Below are positions 17,372 through 26,058 of a DNA stretch of 64,000 nucleotides, piece by piece. Each line of letters begins with the position of its first letter. Positions within the stretch are counted from its first letter, which is position 1. Below the pieces are notes generated by a model that saw only the letters and a list, made by a program, of their open reading frames with translations, was not told the origin of the DNA and did no database searches. The position numbers and the translations under genes were made by a program. Origin of the DNA: Bryobacteraceae bacterium (GTDB lineage Bacteria > Acidobacteriota > Terriglobia > Bryobacterales > Bryobacteraceae); contig JASHNT010000091.1 in assembly GCA_030041495.1 (NCBI GenBank), positions 186,001 to 250,000 on the forward strand, given 5' to 3'.

Positions 17372-20349
17372 TTCTCTACCTCCATTACAGTGGAGCGTTC
17401 TACCGGAGCCATCACGCTGACGATGGTGCCCCGGCCAGGAGCGCTTTCGAAGGCGAACTGCGCTCCAATTTGCGCCGCCCGCTCCTTCATGCCGATCAAT
17501 CCATAGTGTCCGGGTTTCAGGTGCCCGTTTTCCGACCACTCGCATCCAGCTCCGTCGTCAGCCACGGAGAGGAAGATGGCCCCCTGGCTGGACTTGCCGG
17601 CGGGCTTCAAGGTGACCTCGATGGTGCGGGCTCCGGAATGCTTGACCGCGTTGGAGACAGCTTCCGTCGCGATGCGCAACAAATTGTATTCGAATTCGGG
17701 AGCGAGGTTGGGCGGTTCGGTTTCTAGCCGCAGCTTCAGCCGCACATTTTTAGTTTCGGTGATCTGGCGGGCCGCTTGCGCGATGGAAGCAGCCAGCCCC
17801 GAGGATGACGGCGCCTTCGTACCTCGCAAGCCGGCCACGCTGCGGCGGGTTTCCCGCAGGCACATGGCGGCGTCCTCGATAATGTCCAGCAGTTTGGCGC
17901 GCTCCTCCGCGGGCCTGAGCCGCGAGGCCAGCGCCTGCATTCCCATGGTGATTCCAGAGAAGCCCTGAATCAAAGTATCGTGCAACTCCCGGGCGATGCG
18001 GCTACGCTCCGCCACGATTAAATCATACCGCTCACGCAGACGCCGGATGCGGCTCTGATAAACCAGCCATCCGGCCAGACCAGCCAGCAGGATCATCAAC
18101 GGAACGAACCAGGGGCGCTGATAGTAGGCCGGAGCCAAAGTAAAAGCGACCGACGCTCCCGCGTCGTTGCACAAGTCGTCGGCCACGTTGCAAGCCGCCA
18201 CGCGGAAACGGAAGGTCCCCGGCGGCAGGTTGGTGTAAAAGGCTTCCCGGCGCGTGCCCGCGTCGATCCAGTTTTTGTCGAAGCCCTCCAGCCGGTAGCG
18301 GAACGTCAACCGCGAGGGCGCAACAAAGCTCAAGCCGGTGTAAGGAATCTCGACGTTTTTCTGCCCTGGCGCCAGACTGCCGATCCGCGACGCCTGCACC
18401 GGCTCGCCATTCACGATCGGGTCCTCGATCACCACCGGCGGCGGCATCACGTTGCGCGTCAGATGTCCCGGGTCGATCACGATGAGACCCCGGATGGTGG
18501 AAAACCAGATCGCCCCGTCGCTCATTTTCCACGCTGCCGGCTGCACCCCTGCCTTGCATTCGATTACCCGGGAGGCGTCGGTGGGACTGTACTGGGTGCT
18601 GGTGATCTGCTTGACCTGCCCGGCCATGAAACGCAGCACCTGACTTCGCTCCACCGAAAAGATTCCCTTGCTGCAGGCCATCCACAGGTGCCCCTCATCG
18701 TCCGGCACGATAGCGAAGATCTCGCCGTCGAACAACCCGTCGCGCACCACCAGGCTGGAGAGCCTGGCTTGCGCGCCGCGCTCATCCAGGATGCGCAATC
18801 CGCCGCCGTTGCCGTTGGCCAACCATAGTAGGCCGTCCGGGTCGCGGTAGATCGCATCCACGCCACGCAAGGGCGCGCCGCCGGGAAGGACTTCCTTGAC
18901 GGCGTCCCCGTCCAGTCGGAACAAGCCGTGTTCCGTCGAAAACAGAAGCCGGCCCAGGCGATCCGAGCCCATGGTAAGGACAGGATCGCGAGGCGCGCCG
19001 GTCACCTGCGCAAACCCGCTTCCGCTGAACCGCGCCGGTCCGGCGTCGGTCCCCGCCCACAGCACGTTGCCGGGGCCAACGAACAGCGCGCTGATCTCGT
19101 CGGACGGCAAGCCGTTGCGCATGTCAAAACGGCGGACCACGCGCCCGTTATCGAGCACGTTCAGTCCGTGGTCGGTTCCCGCCCAGACGGCTCCGTCATA
19201 GACCGTCAGTGCGATCACGCTGTTGGAAGCCAAGCCTTGCTGCCTGCCCAGCGCCGGAAAGCGCCTTCCGTCAAACCACGCCAATCCCTTATCCAGCGTG
19301 CCGATCCACACGGTGCCGCGGCGGTCTTGAATCAGCGGTCCAGTGTCGTTGCTGGGAAGCCCTTCGCTGACCGTGTAGGGGATCGCACGGCCTTCCACGA
19401 ACTGATTCAGGCCGTGCTTGGTGCCCACCCACAAGCTACCCTCGCGGTCTTCATACAGGGACGATACAGTGCTCTGCGACAAACCGTCCTGCGGCAGGAA
19501 ACTTTCGAACTCGCCGTTGCGCAGCCGGCTGAAGCCCCCGCGCGTTCCGACCCACAGAATTCCGCCGGCGCTCTCGCGCAGCGAGAGCACTCCTTCGTCC
19601 GGCAGTCCATCTTTGGTCGTGTAGAAATGATTGCTGGCGCGGCTGAGTTCCATGAGTCCGGCACTGGTGCCGACCCAGATTGCATCCTTGCCGCAGGCGA
19701 TCGCGCGAATGGAGGCGTCGGCGGGAACTTGCGCCATGGGCTCGACCTGAAACGAATCGCCGGAGCCGGAATACAGGACGCCCGCGTCTCCTCCCGCCCA
19801 CAGCCTGCCGTCCGGGGCCAAGCACGCCGCGCGGATCACGTTGTCCTGGGGTTGCGCGGGCAAGTGGACAGCCTCGACTTTTCCGTTGACCATCCGCGCC
19901 AAACCCTCCGCCGTACAGGCCCACACGGAGCCGCCCGCGCCGGGAATCAGGCAATACACGCGATCCGACGGCAGACCCTCCTTGGTCGAGAAATGCTGCA
20001 CCTCGCCGTTCCTGAGGCGGTAGATGCCGGCATCGTCGGTACCCACCCAGACGGTTTGGTTCGAGTCTTCAAATCCGGAGCGGATCCAGAGGTTCTCGGG
20101 GAACTTGGGGTAGAGAGTCTGCGCGTCGGTGAAGCGCACGCCGTCGAAGCGAACCAGGCCGGTTTGCGTTGCGAGCCAAAGATATCCGGAGCGAGTTTGC
20201 CAGATATCGTAGATGGTGCCGCTGGGCAGACCCTGCTGCGTCGTCCAAATGCGGTGAACGTACTGGGTCAGTCTGCGGCTGGAATCGAGCGCCTGACTGC
20301 TCCCGGCGCACAGAACCAGGAGAATCGGTAGCAGGATTCTCCGCACCAT
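17368..20349 (-). CDS. Propeller-type sensor histidine kinase (two-component regulator propeller, Y_Y_Y, HisKA_3)
   Basis: A 993-residue sensor. ATG 20349 is preferred over ATG 20352 because AAGGAGG lies too close to the latter. Signal/anchor segment first (R-R-I-L-L-P-I-L-L-V-L-C), then about twelve or more propeller repeats of the form G-x-x-W-x-G-T-x-x-G-L (about 40-600), a Y_Y_Y domain (about 660-725), one membrane span near 735-755, a HisKA_3 dimerisation domain with H790 in A-R-E-L-H-D-T, and an HATPase_c domain (N-A-V-K-H-S-G, D-D-G-A-G, G-L-I-G-M-K-E-R). Periplasmic propellers in such kinases sense ligands, in some bacteria polysaccharide fragments. Partner regulator overlaps its stop. 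Confidence 0.95.
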   Translation of the reverse strand: MVRRILLPILLVLCAGSSQALDSSRRLTQYVHRIWTTQQGLPSGTIYDIWQTRSGYLWLATQTGLVRFDGVRFTDAQTLYPKFPENLWIRSGFEDSNQTVWVGTDDAGIYRLRNGEVQHFSTKEGLPSDRVYCLIPGAGGSVWACTAEGLARMVNGKVEAVHLPAQPQDNVIRAACLAPDGRLWAGGDAGVLYSGSGDSFQVEPMAQVPADASIRAIACGKDAIWVGTSAGLMELSRASNHFYTTKDGLPDEGVLSLRESAGGILWVGTRGGFSRLRNGEFESFLPQDGLSQSTVSSLYEDREGSLWVGTKHGLNQFVEGRAIPYTVSEGLPSNDTGPLIQDRRGTVWIGTLDKGLAWFDGRRFPALGRQQGLASNSVIALTVYDGAVWAGTDHGLNVLDNGRVVRRFDMRNGLPSDEISALFVGPGNVLWAGTDAGPARFSGSGFAQVTGAPRDPVLTMGSDRLGRLLFSTEHGLFRLDGDAVKEVLPGGAPLRGVDAIYRDPDGLLWLANGNGGGLRILDERGAQARLSSLVVRDGLFDGEIFAIVPDDEGHLWMACSKGIFSVERSQVLRFMAGQVKQITSTQYSPTDASRVIECKAGVQPAAWKMSDGAIWFSTIRGLIVIDPGHLTRNVMPPPVVIEDPIVNGEPVQASRIGSLAPGQKNVEIPYTGLSFVAPSRLTFRYRLEGFDKNWIDAGTRREAFYTNLPPGTFRFRVAACNVADDLCNDAGASVAFTLAPAYYQRPWFVPLMILLAGLAGWLVYQSRIRRLRERYDLIVAERSRIARELHDTLIQGFSGITMGMQALASRLRPAEERAKLLDIIEDAAMCLRETRRSVAGLRGTKAPSSSGLAASIAQAARQITETKNVRLKLRLETEPPNLAPEFEYNLLRIATEAVSNAVKHSGARTIEVTLKPAGKSSQGAIFLSVADDGAGCEWSENGHLKPGHYGLIGMKERAAQIGAQFAFESAPGRGTIVSVMAPVERSTVMEVEK

Positions 20350-20423
20350 CATGCCTCCTTGGTCTCTAACTCGCGTTGCTTCCTGGTCGCCTTTCTTGGG
20401 GTAGCGTCACACCGGCCGTAGTT

Positions 20424-21062
20424 CTAAAAAAAGATTCCGAAGCCGGCGGAAAATTCCGTCTCTCGCAGCCAGCCCGAAGCCAGGTTCAAGCCCAAGGGTT
20501 TGGGAGTCGTCGCCTGACGAACATCCAGGCGGATTCCGTAACGGTCGGTCAACTTGATCTTCACGCCGCCGCCGTAGTCGATACCAAGCTTGGTAGAACC
20601 GCTGCCGTATGCCGCCGAGGTGCCCGGGGGCGCATAGTTGGTGAAGCCAACTCCCGCCGTGCCGAAGGGACGCACTTTGCTATCCGCCGAGGTCAGATAA
20701 TACAGCCCGTTGAAGAACACCTGGTGGTAGGCCATGCCTTCTTCAACTCCGCCGTAATCGTTATATTTCAGGTTGGTCCGGTTGTACATGTAGCCCACTT
20801 CATAGCCCAAATGATCGCCGGAATTGAAGCCTCCCCGGAAACCGAAGTGCCAGCCATCGGTTAGCGCCAAGTCGTTCGAAGTTCCGCCGATGGACGAGCA
20901 CTCCGATGGGGTGATTCCTTCTCCGATCGGACAAATGTTCGGATCCGCGCCCAACCCGCCGCCCGACATGAGAGTTTCCCCGCCCAGAGCCCAAAATTCA
21001 ATTCCCGAGGCCCACGCGGAGGTCCCCAGGACCAGCCACACTGCAACCAAAATTTTTCTCAT
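20424..21062 (-). CDS. Small outer-membrane beta-barrel protein
   Basis: A 212-residue protein from ATG 21062 (AGGAG four bases upstream). Signal peptide MRKILVAVWLVLGTSAWA. The rest is a barrel-like series of strands with glycine/tyrosine-rich turns (F-G-F-R-G-G-F-N-S-G, L-G-Y-E-V-G-Y-M-Y-N) and a terminal Phe (F-S-A-G-F-G-I-F-F), like eight-stranded OmpA/OmpX-type barrels. Three cysteines sit in one loop (C-P-I ... S-E-C-S-S). Its start overlaps the phzF-like stop (ATGA), an unexpected operon partner. Confidence 0.85.
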   Translation of the reverse strand: MRKILVAVWLVLGTSAWASGIEFWALGGETLMSGGGLGADPNICPIGEGITPSECSSIGGTSNDLALTDGWHFGFRGGFNSGDHLGYEVGYMYNRTNLKYNDYGGVEEGMAYHQVFFNGLYYLTSADSKVRPFGTAGVGFTNYAPPGTSAAYGSGSTKLGIDYGGGVKIKLTDRYGIRLDVRQATTPKPLGLNLASGWLRETEFSAGFGIFF

Positions 21063-21919
21063 ATGCTCCTTGATGCGCTGCAAGCAGAATCAGTTACAGG
21101 AACTGAAATCCGTCCCTGTAGGTACTGTACCGCACCGCCGGCGATCCGCACTCGCCCACCCCGGTCCTCGCACCAGAGCTCGCCTCCACGGCGCGAGATC
21201 TGCCGCCCGAACAACTTGCTTCTACCGAGCCTGCTTGACCAGTATGGTATTAGACTGGTGTGCGCGCGGCCCGTTACTGGGTCCTCTGGAATCCCTTTGC
21301 CGGGAGCGAAAAAACGCGAGACGAAATCGCAAGCCCCGGGGCCTGAAACCTTGCCCGGCGCCGTCGCGACCACCGCGAACCGGTCGATGCGGGCGAGCTT
21401 TTCCATGTCCGGCTTCAGATCGCGCACTTGCGCCGCCTCTTCGAACACGCAAACGTAATCCTGTGCGGCCGGCTCCGGCGCGGAAGAGGCCAGAATTAAC
21501 GTTGGCGTTGCGCCCAGTCCTGCTTCGAGAGCCGGATCCGCCGTGCAAGGTTGAGGAGGCCGCGCCGGAAAGTCCAGCGCGTACAAACCTCCTTCCCGTT
21601 CGACGGATAATTTGCCGCCCAGGGTTTCAAACACCACTCGCGGGCCGGAAATCTCGCGCCGAACGTCAAGAATTACGCTGGCGGCGGCCAGAGTGGCATG
21701 CCCACATAACTCGACTTCGACGCTGGGAGTGAACCAGCGGAGAGCATAGCAATCGCTATCGCGGCGAACGTAGAAAGCGGTTTCGGAGAGATTGTTCTCC
21801 AAGGCGATGGCTTGCAAAATCTCATCGGCGAGCCATTCCTCGAGCGGGCAAACGGCCGCGGGATTTCCGCGGAACACGGCGCTTGCAAACGCATCGACCT
21901 GGTAGATGGGCAGTTCCAT
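21059..21919 (-). CDS. PhzF-family isomerase/epimerase-like protein
   Basis: A 286-residue protein of normal family length. N-terminal Y-Q-V-D-A-F-A-S-A-V-F-R-G-N-P-A-A-V, the catalytic glutamate E46 in L-S-E-T-A-F, and G-H-A-T-L-A-A-A in the first half; D-P-V-T-G-R-A-H in the second half completes the fold. PhzF enzymes act on small cyclic acids (phenazine precursor isomerisation); most homologues have no known substrate. No other phenazine gene is present, so a phenazine role should not be assumed. The barrel gene overlaps its stop. Confidence 0.92.
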   Translation of the reverse strand: MELPIYQVDAFASAVFRGNPAAVCPLEEWLADEILQAIALENNLSETAFYVRRDSDCYALRWFTPSVEVELCGHATLAAASVILDVRREISGPRVVFETLGGKLSVEREGGLYALDFPARPPQPCTADPALEAGLGATPTLILASSAPEPAAQDYVCVFEEAAQVRDLKPDMEKLARIDRFAVVATAPGKVSGPGACDFVSRFFAPGKGIPEDPVTGRAHTSLIPYWSSRLGRSKLFGRQISRRGGELWCEDRGGRVRIAGGAVQYLQGRISVPVTDSACSASRSI

Positions 21920-21938
21920 CCATCCAGTTTAGCGGGCG

Positions 21939-22766
21939 CTAGTCTTCCACGGTTACGGTGGGCGCAGCGACGGTCGAAGCGCGGCAGGCCTGTTCCACGC
22001 GCCCGGCGAGCTCCAGGAACGGAGCCGCGTGCGGGTCGTTCTCGCGCGCCGTCACCGGATTTCCGCTGTCCCCGCCGACGCGCACCTCCGGGTCCAGAGC
22101 CAGCTCTCCCAGGAACGGCACGCCCATCTGCTCGGCCGTGCGCCTGCCGCCGCCCTGGCCGAACACGTCGATGCGCTCGCCCGTGGAGGGCACCACCAGA
22201 TAGCTCATGTTCTCCACCAGGCCCAGAATCGGCACCCGCACCTGCGCGAACATATTCACCGCTTTACGTGCGTCTTCGAGGGAAACGTCGGAGGGGGTGG
22301 TCACCACGATGGCTCCGGATAGCGGAGCGGTCTGTACCAGCGAGAGCGCCACGTCGCCGGTGCCGGGAGGCAGATCGATCAACAGATAATCCAGCTCGCC
22401 CCAGACCACGTTCCGCAGAAACTGCTGGATCACGCTATGCAGCATGGGGCCGCGCCAGACCAGAGGCTTGTCGCCGGGGTTCAGAAAACCCATGGACATC
22501 AGCTTCACGCCGAATTTTTCGATGGGACGGATGCTTTCAGCGTGGCCAGTGGGAGTCTCTCGCGTGCCCATCATCAACGGCACGTTGGGGCCGTAGACGT
22601 CGGCGTCGAGCAATCCGACTTTGCGCCCCAGTTTATGGAGCGCCAGAGCCAGATTGACCGAAACCGTGGTCTTCCCGACGCCGCCCTTGCCAGAGCCGAT
22701 GGCAACCAGATGCCGCACGCCAGGGATCGGCGTTTGAGGAGGAGCTTGCGGAGCGCGTGGACCCAT
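21939..22766 (-). CDS. Mrp/NBP35-family P-loop ATPase without the cysteine motif
   Basis: A 275-residue protein. Deviant Walker A G-S-G-K-G-G-V-G-K-T-T near residues 24-34, D-A-D-V-Y-G-P-N-V-P, and D-L-P-P-G-T-G-D identify the Mrp/ApbC family, which carries Fe-S clusters to apoproteins. Two usual parts are missing. There is no N-terminal DUF59 domain. The C-x2-C of family members, expected after E-N-M-S-Y, reads L-V-V-P-S-T-G-E; the only cysteine in the protein is near the C-terminus. It may therefore have a different role, or bind clusters otherwise. An extended -10-like TGCTACCAT lies 8 bases before the ATG. Confidence 0.93.
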   Translation of the reverse strand: MGPRAPQAPPQTPIPGVRHLVAIGSGKGGVGKTTVSVNLALALHKLGRKVGLLDADVYGPNVPLMMGTRETPTGHAESIRPIEKFGVKLMSMGFLNPGDKPLVWRGPMLHSVIQQFLRNVVWGELDYLLIDLPPGTGDVALSLVQTAPLSGAIVVTTPSDVSLEDARKAVNMFAQVRVPILGLVENMSYLVVPSTGERIDVFGQGGGRRTAEQMGVPFLGELALDPEVRVGGDSGNPVTARENDPHAAPFLELAGRVEQACRASTVAAPTVTVED

Positions 22767-22791
22767 TTACTCCGATGGTAGCAGGCTGGGC

Positions 22792-23538
22792 TTACTGGCC
22801 GGCTCCCTTGCCAGGGCCGTCTGATCCAGAGCTACTTGAGCCGGCATCGCCGGAACCAGCATCGGACTCCGCGCCGCCGTGATTCAAATAGTCCCGCACC
22901 ACGCTGTTGACATAATGCTGCGTCTCCGGGTACGGAGGCACGCCCTGATAATGGTCCACCGCCGCTTCTCCAGCATTGTAGGCCGCCAGGGCCTTGACCA
23001 CGTCCCCGTTGTATTTGAGCAGCAGCTCGCGCAGCAACTTGGCGCCGGCCTCGATATTTTGCGCCGGATCGTTGGGGTCCGCGCCAAGGGCTTTGGCGGT
23101 GGCGGGCATCAGTTGCATGACCCCGATCGCACCCTTCGGCGAGACCGCACCGGGGTCGAAGCCCGATTCGGTTTTGGCGACACTTTCGACGATCGCCGGG
23201 GGAAGGCCGGCACGGCCCGCGGCTTCCCGCACCATCGCACGGGGATCGATTGTTTTCTGCGTGGGAGGATCCGGCGCGGCTTGCGCCGCAGCAGGAGCCG
23301 GGACAGGCGATGATGAAGTTTCCTCATCCGGCTCAAAGGCCTCGATCACGGAGCGCGGCATTTCGGTGACGGCGCCGGCGTGGTACAGGCGCACGATTCC
23401 ATCGGCCTCTTCGTGGCGGTCCACATGGAGGCGCATGCCGCTGGTGAAGACGGCGGTTTCGCCGGCCAGGGCCGGAAGGGCGGCCGCCGCTAGTAACGCG
23501 GGAATCCAGACATTCGCGAGCACAGTCCTATCGGGCAC
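22792..23538 (-). CDS. Lytic transglycosylase (SLT domain)
   Basis: About 248 residues from GTG 23538. In-frame TTG 23595 was rejected because the extra residues are encoded by a 17-base tandem repeat; GTG 23523 is another option. A signal peptide (L-L-A-A-A-A-L-P-A-L-A) is followed by a proline/alanine-rich linker (about 70-95). The SLT domain has the catalytic Glu in A-K-T-E-S-G-F-D, then G-A-I-G-V-M-Q-L-M-P-A-T-A and A-Y-N-A-G-E. These enzymes cleave peptidoglycan glycan strands, forming 1,6-anhydro ends. A Ser/Gly-rich tail ends the protein. Confidence 0.92.
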   Translation of the reverse strand: MPDRTVLANVWIPALLAAAALPALAGETAVFTSGMRLHVDRHEEADGIVRLYHAGAVTEMPRSVIEAFEPDEETSSSPVPAPAAAQAAPDPPTQKTIDPRAMVREAAGRAGLPPAIVESVAKTESGFDPGAVSPKGAIGVMQLMPATAKALGADPNDPAQNIEAGAKLLRELLLKYNGDVVKALAAYNAGEAAVDHYQGVPPYPETQHYVNSVVRDYLNHGGAESDAGSGDAGSSSSGSDGPGKGAGQ

Positions 23539-23560
23539 AAGTCCTACCAGGCACCTTCCT

Positions 23561-23611
23561 ACCAAACCTGGTCTCCAACCAAACCTGGTCTCCAACCAAA
23601 CCTGGTCTTGA
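23561..23611. repeat. Three tandem copies of a 17-base unit
   Basis: ACCAAACCTGGTCTCCA repeated at 23561-23577, 23578-23594 and 23595-23611; the last copy differs at two bases. It lies upstream of the lytic transglycosylase gene on the minus strand. Confidence 0.9.
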
Positions 23612-23688
23612 ACCGCGACCCAGGGAGACGCGCGGCTACAAAAACTTAAGACGCGCGGTGAGCCTGCGGCGTGCAGAACTTAGCGCGG

Positions 23689-24747
23689 TTACGCGGCAGT
23701 ATTCACGGCCAGAACCAGCATGGCCGCCCCCGCGACCAGCAAAAGCAGCATTGCCGTCAACAAGATCCGGACCTGGGAGGTGCTCCCCCTAAACTCGCGC
23801 CAGGCCACAAGTCCCCACACAGTCCCCAGAACAAGAGCGCCTCCGGTGAAGGCTCGGGTGGCTACGGCGCCTGCCTGTACGTTAGCCAAGGTGCCCCCCG
23901 ATGCAAAGTTCGCCAGTAGCCCGCACATCCAAAGTCCGCCGGCCAAAAGACCGCACAGATGCTGTTTCCTGGAGCCGATAAAGTAAGCGCGTAACTGCAC
24001 GGGTGCTCCCTGCACGGGAAGAGCCATGTAAAACGGGGAAAAAACCAATGCTGATACCGCAATGGCGATGGCCATCTGCAGGGCTGCGCTATAGGCAGCC
24101 AAACCGTCCTCACCCGAGCGGCACGTCGCTAGCAGCGGCGCAGCCATCCCCAGGGCAATCCCGCCCAGGACGCTGAGCGTGATTCCCTTGGCCGGCGAGG
24201 GCGGCGCAGTGGCTTTGAATCTCTGCGACCCGGGATCTGGAGTCAGTCGCTTCTGGGGCTCACGGTTGGTCTGCTCATAAATGCTGTAAGCGAACGCGGT
24301 CACCGTTACCGCCGCCAGCAGCGCCACCGCGCCCGCCAATGGGAGCAGCACGCCGCCCTGCGCCGGGAAGAGCGTCCACGCCATCCCGATCACCGCAGCC
24401 ACTCCCAACCCCACCGGATACACGACAGAGATCGGGGCCACCGAGAGGGCTCCCAACAACAGCAGGTTGGCAAGGTTCACCACCAACCCGGCGGACAATC
24501 CGTAGCCAATATTGTGCCAGCTCGCGATCAGGAGATTGTCCCGGTACGTTAGCTCATTCGAGTTTAGGGAACCCAATGTGAATGCAGCCAATAAAGCGGT
24601 CAGCAGGATGCCCAGCGAGAAGTCCCAAAAAAATAACTCATAACGCCACTTTCCAGCCAGACGCAGAAAATTGGGCCATGATCCCAGGAACAACATGGAG
24701 AACGCTAGACACACCAGCGCCCCCGTGTAGGTGAGCGGTAAGATCAC
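23689..24747 (-). CDS. Multi-span transporter of the drug/metabolite (DMT) superfamily, GRP-like
   Basis: A 352-residue protein from GTG 24747. About ten hydrophobic spans are visible, with P-I-S-V-V-Y-P-V-G-L-G in a mid-protein span and a symmetric second half, which resembles the glucose/ribose and ureide permease branch of the DMT superfamily. The substrate cannot be told. It stands alone between the transglycosylase and nuoI. Confidence 0.7.
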   Translation of the reverse strand: MILPLTYTGALVCLAFSMLFLGSWPNFLRLAGKWRYELFFWDFSLGILLTALLAAFTLGSLNSNELTYRDNLLIASWHNIGYGLSAGLVVNLANLLLLGALSVAPISVVYPVGLGVAAVIGMAWTLFPAQGGVLLPLAGAVALLAAVTVTAFAYSIYEQTNREPQKRLTPDPGSQRFKATAPPSPAKGITLSVLGGIALGMAAPLLATCRSGEDGLAAYSAALQMAIAIAVSALVFSPFYMALPVQGAPVQLRAYFIGSRKQHLCGLLAGGLWMCGLLANFASGGTLANVQAGAVATRAFTGGALVLGTVWGLVAWREFRGSTSQVRILLTAMLLLLVAGAAMLVLAVNTAA

Positions 24748-24819
24748 AGGATTAGCACAATCTTACACCATCGTTTCCGTGAAACGGGTGTGGTTGAGCG
24801 AAGCAGGAGTGAGCGGGCT

Positions 24820-25323
24820 TTAGTGACCCTCGGGAGCGGCGTGCGGTTCGGCTTTGAGCGGGAAGTGCGCCCCCGCCGGAATGGGAACCAGCATCTGCTC
24901 CTTGCGGTAGATCAGGGTGGAGGTATTGTAGCTGGCGATCTCGAAGCCATGGCCGTGCGTAATGGCGTCGGTGGGGCAAGCTTCGACGCAGAATCCGCAA
25001 AAGATACAGCGGTTATAGTCGATGTTATAGACCTTGGCGAAGCGCTCGCCACCGCTGATGCGCAGCTCCTCGGTGTTCTCGGCGGCCTCGATGTAGATGC
25101 AGTCCGCCGGACAAGCCGCGGCGCACAGGAAGCACGCAACGCATTTTTCCAGACCGTTCTCGTCGCGCTGCAACTCATGGACTCCGCGAAAACGCTCCTG
25201 GAATTTAGGCGGGGCGTCGGGATAGTCTTCCGTAATCGTCGGGTGGAGCATCTCCTGAAAAGTGATGCTCATTCCTTTGACGACCGCGGCTGCGCCGCCG
25301 ATGACTTCCGAGATCTTGGCCAT
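24820..25323 (-). CDS. nuoI: NADH-quinone oxidoreductase subunit I (nuoI-like), isolated
   Basis: A 167-residue ferredoxin-type protein. Two classical 4Fe-4S binding motifs are present: C-V-A-C-F-L-C-A-A-A-C-P and C-I-F-C-G-F-C-V-E-A-C-P, separated as in complex I subunit I, preceded by the F-Q-E-R-F-R-G-V-H-E-L segment. In complex I this subunit carries clusters N6a and N6b in the peripheral arm. No other nuo gene lies within the window. An extended hydrophobic N-terminal helix of typical NuoI is short here. The gene looks leaderless (see promoter entry). Confidence 0.93.
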   Translation of the reverse strand: MAKISEVIGGAAAVVKGMSITFQEMLHPTITEDYPDAPPKFQERFRGVHELQRDENGLEKCVACFLCAAACPADCIYIEAAENTEELRISGGERFAKVYNIDYNRCIFCGFCVEACPTDAITHGHGFEIASYNTSTLIYRKEQMLVPIPAGAHFPLKAEPHAAPEGH

Positions 25324-25332
25324 GCAGGTATT

Positions 25333-25362
25333 AGTCTAGCTGAAATGCGAAGGCGCGGCCAA
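25333..25362 (-). promoter_or_regulatory. Candidate nuoI promoter, near-leaderless
   Basis: On the minus strand TTGGCC (25357-25362), 18 bases, then TAGACT (25333-25338); the nuoI ATG is 9 bases further on. No ribosome site is visible. Confidence 0.35.
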
Positions 25363-25403
25363 GCGCGCCGCTGCGCTCCGCCAGCACACCGCCCGATGGG
25401 CGG

Positions 25404-25964
25404 CTAGGCGGGCTGATCCTGCGTGAACTGCGCGCCGCGTGAAATCTCGCGTTGCAGCGCTTCGAAAGCCGCGACCAAAGCCTCTGGGTTGACGCGTGGC
25501 ACACCCACCCCGCCCAACGATAGGAGCACCTCGATCCACAGCAAGGCCCGCCAGAAGGCCAACTGCTGACGGAACAGCCGCAGCATCGCGTGCGGAGGCG
25601 CATCGGCCGAGCGCGCCACCTGGACGCGCGCCTGGCGATGCAGCTTGCCAAAATCCTCCGCCAGTTCCCTCAAGTAGAGCCGCACAATCTTGCGCTGGGA
25701 GTGAGCCCAGGCGCGAGCGATTTGCGGACAAAGCTGGTGCCGGCGCAAGAACTCGGCGTCGCCACCTTCCAGCAGGCGAAACATCGGCTGATAACGGGCC
25801 AGCGGAACTTCTCCTTCCGGACCGCTGAGCGACGGCACGCTCCCGGCCGAATCAGGGCGCCGCAAACCCCGGCGGCTGTTTCCGCGGACCCACGCCAGAA
25901 CTCCCAGCGCCGCCAGGCCCAGTCCAGCCGCGGCGATCGCGCTCAGGATGATTGTCTCGGTCAT
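25404..25964 (-). CDS. Membrane-anchored protein of unknown function
   Basis: About 186 residues from ATG 25964; longer in-frame readings lack a good start. One N-terminal membrane span (T-I-I-L-S-A-I-A-A-A-G-L-G-L-A), then a soluble charged region with helical heptads such as L-Y-L-R-E-L-A-E-D-F-G-K-L. It has no motif that I recognise. The neighbour downstream on the same strand is nuoI, 80 bases away. Confidence 0.7.
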   Translation of the reverse strand: MTETIILSAIAAAGLGLAALGVLAWVRGNSRRGLRRPDSAGSVPSLSGPEGEVPLARYQPMFRLLEGGDAEFLRRHQLCPQIARAWAHSQRKIVRLYLRELAEDFGKLHRQARVQVARSADAPPHAMLRLFRQQLAFWRALLWIEVLLSLGGVGVPRVNPEALVAAFEALQREISRGAQFTQDQPA

Positions 25965-26058
25965 TCGCGTGGTTCTCCTAGCCTCGACTTCAGACAGCAT
26001 ACTAGAGGAAAGTGGAGAAAGCAAGGGATGATTTTCCGGAAAAATTCGGCCAATATTT

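Noticed and set aside
18928..20331. 467-residue plus-strand open frame
   Set aside because: Antisense to the propeller kinase; composition is typical of shadow frames and no motif is present.
23561..23611. Tandem repeat considered as a CRISPR fragment
   Set aside because: Units adjoin without spacers and are only 17 bases; no cas genes.
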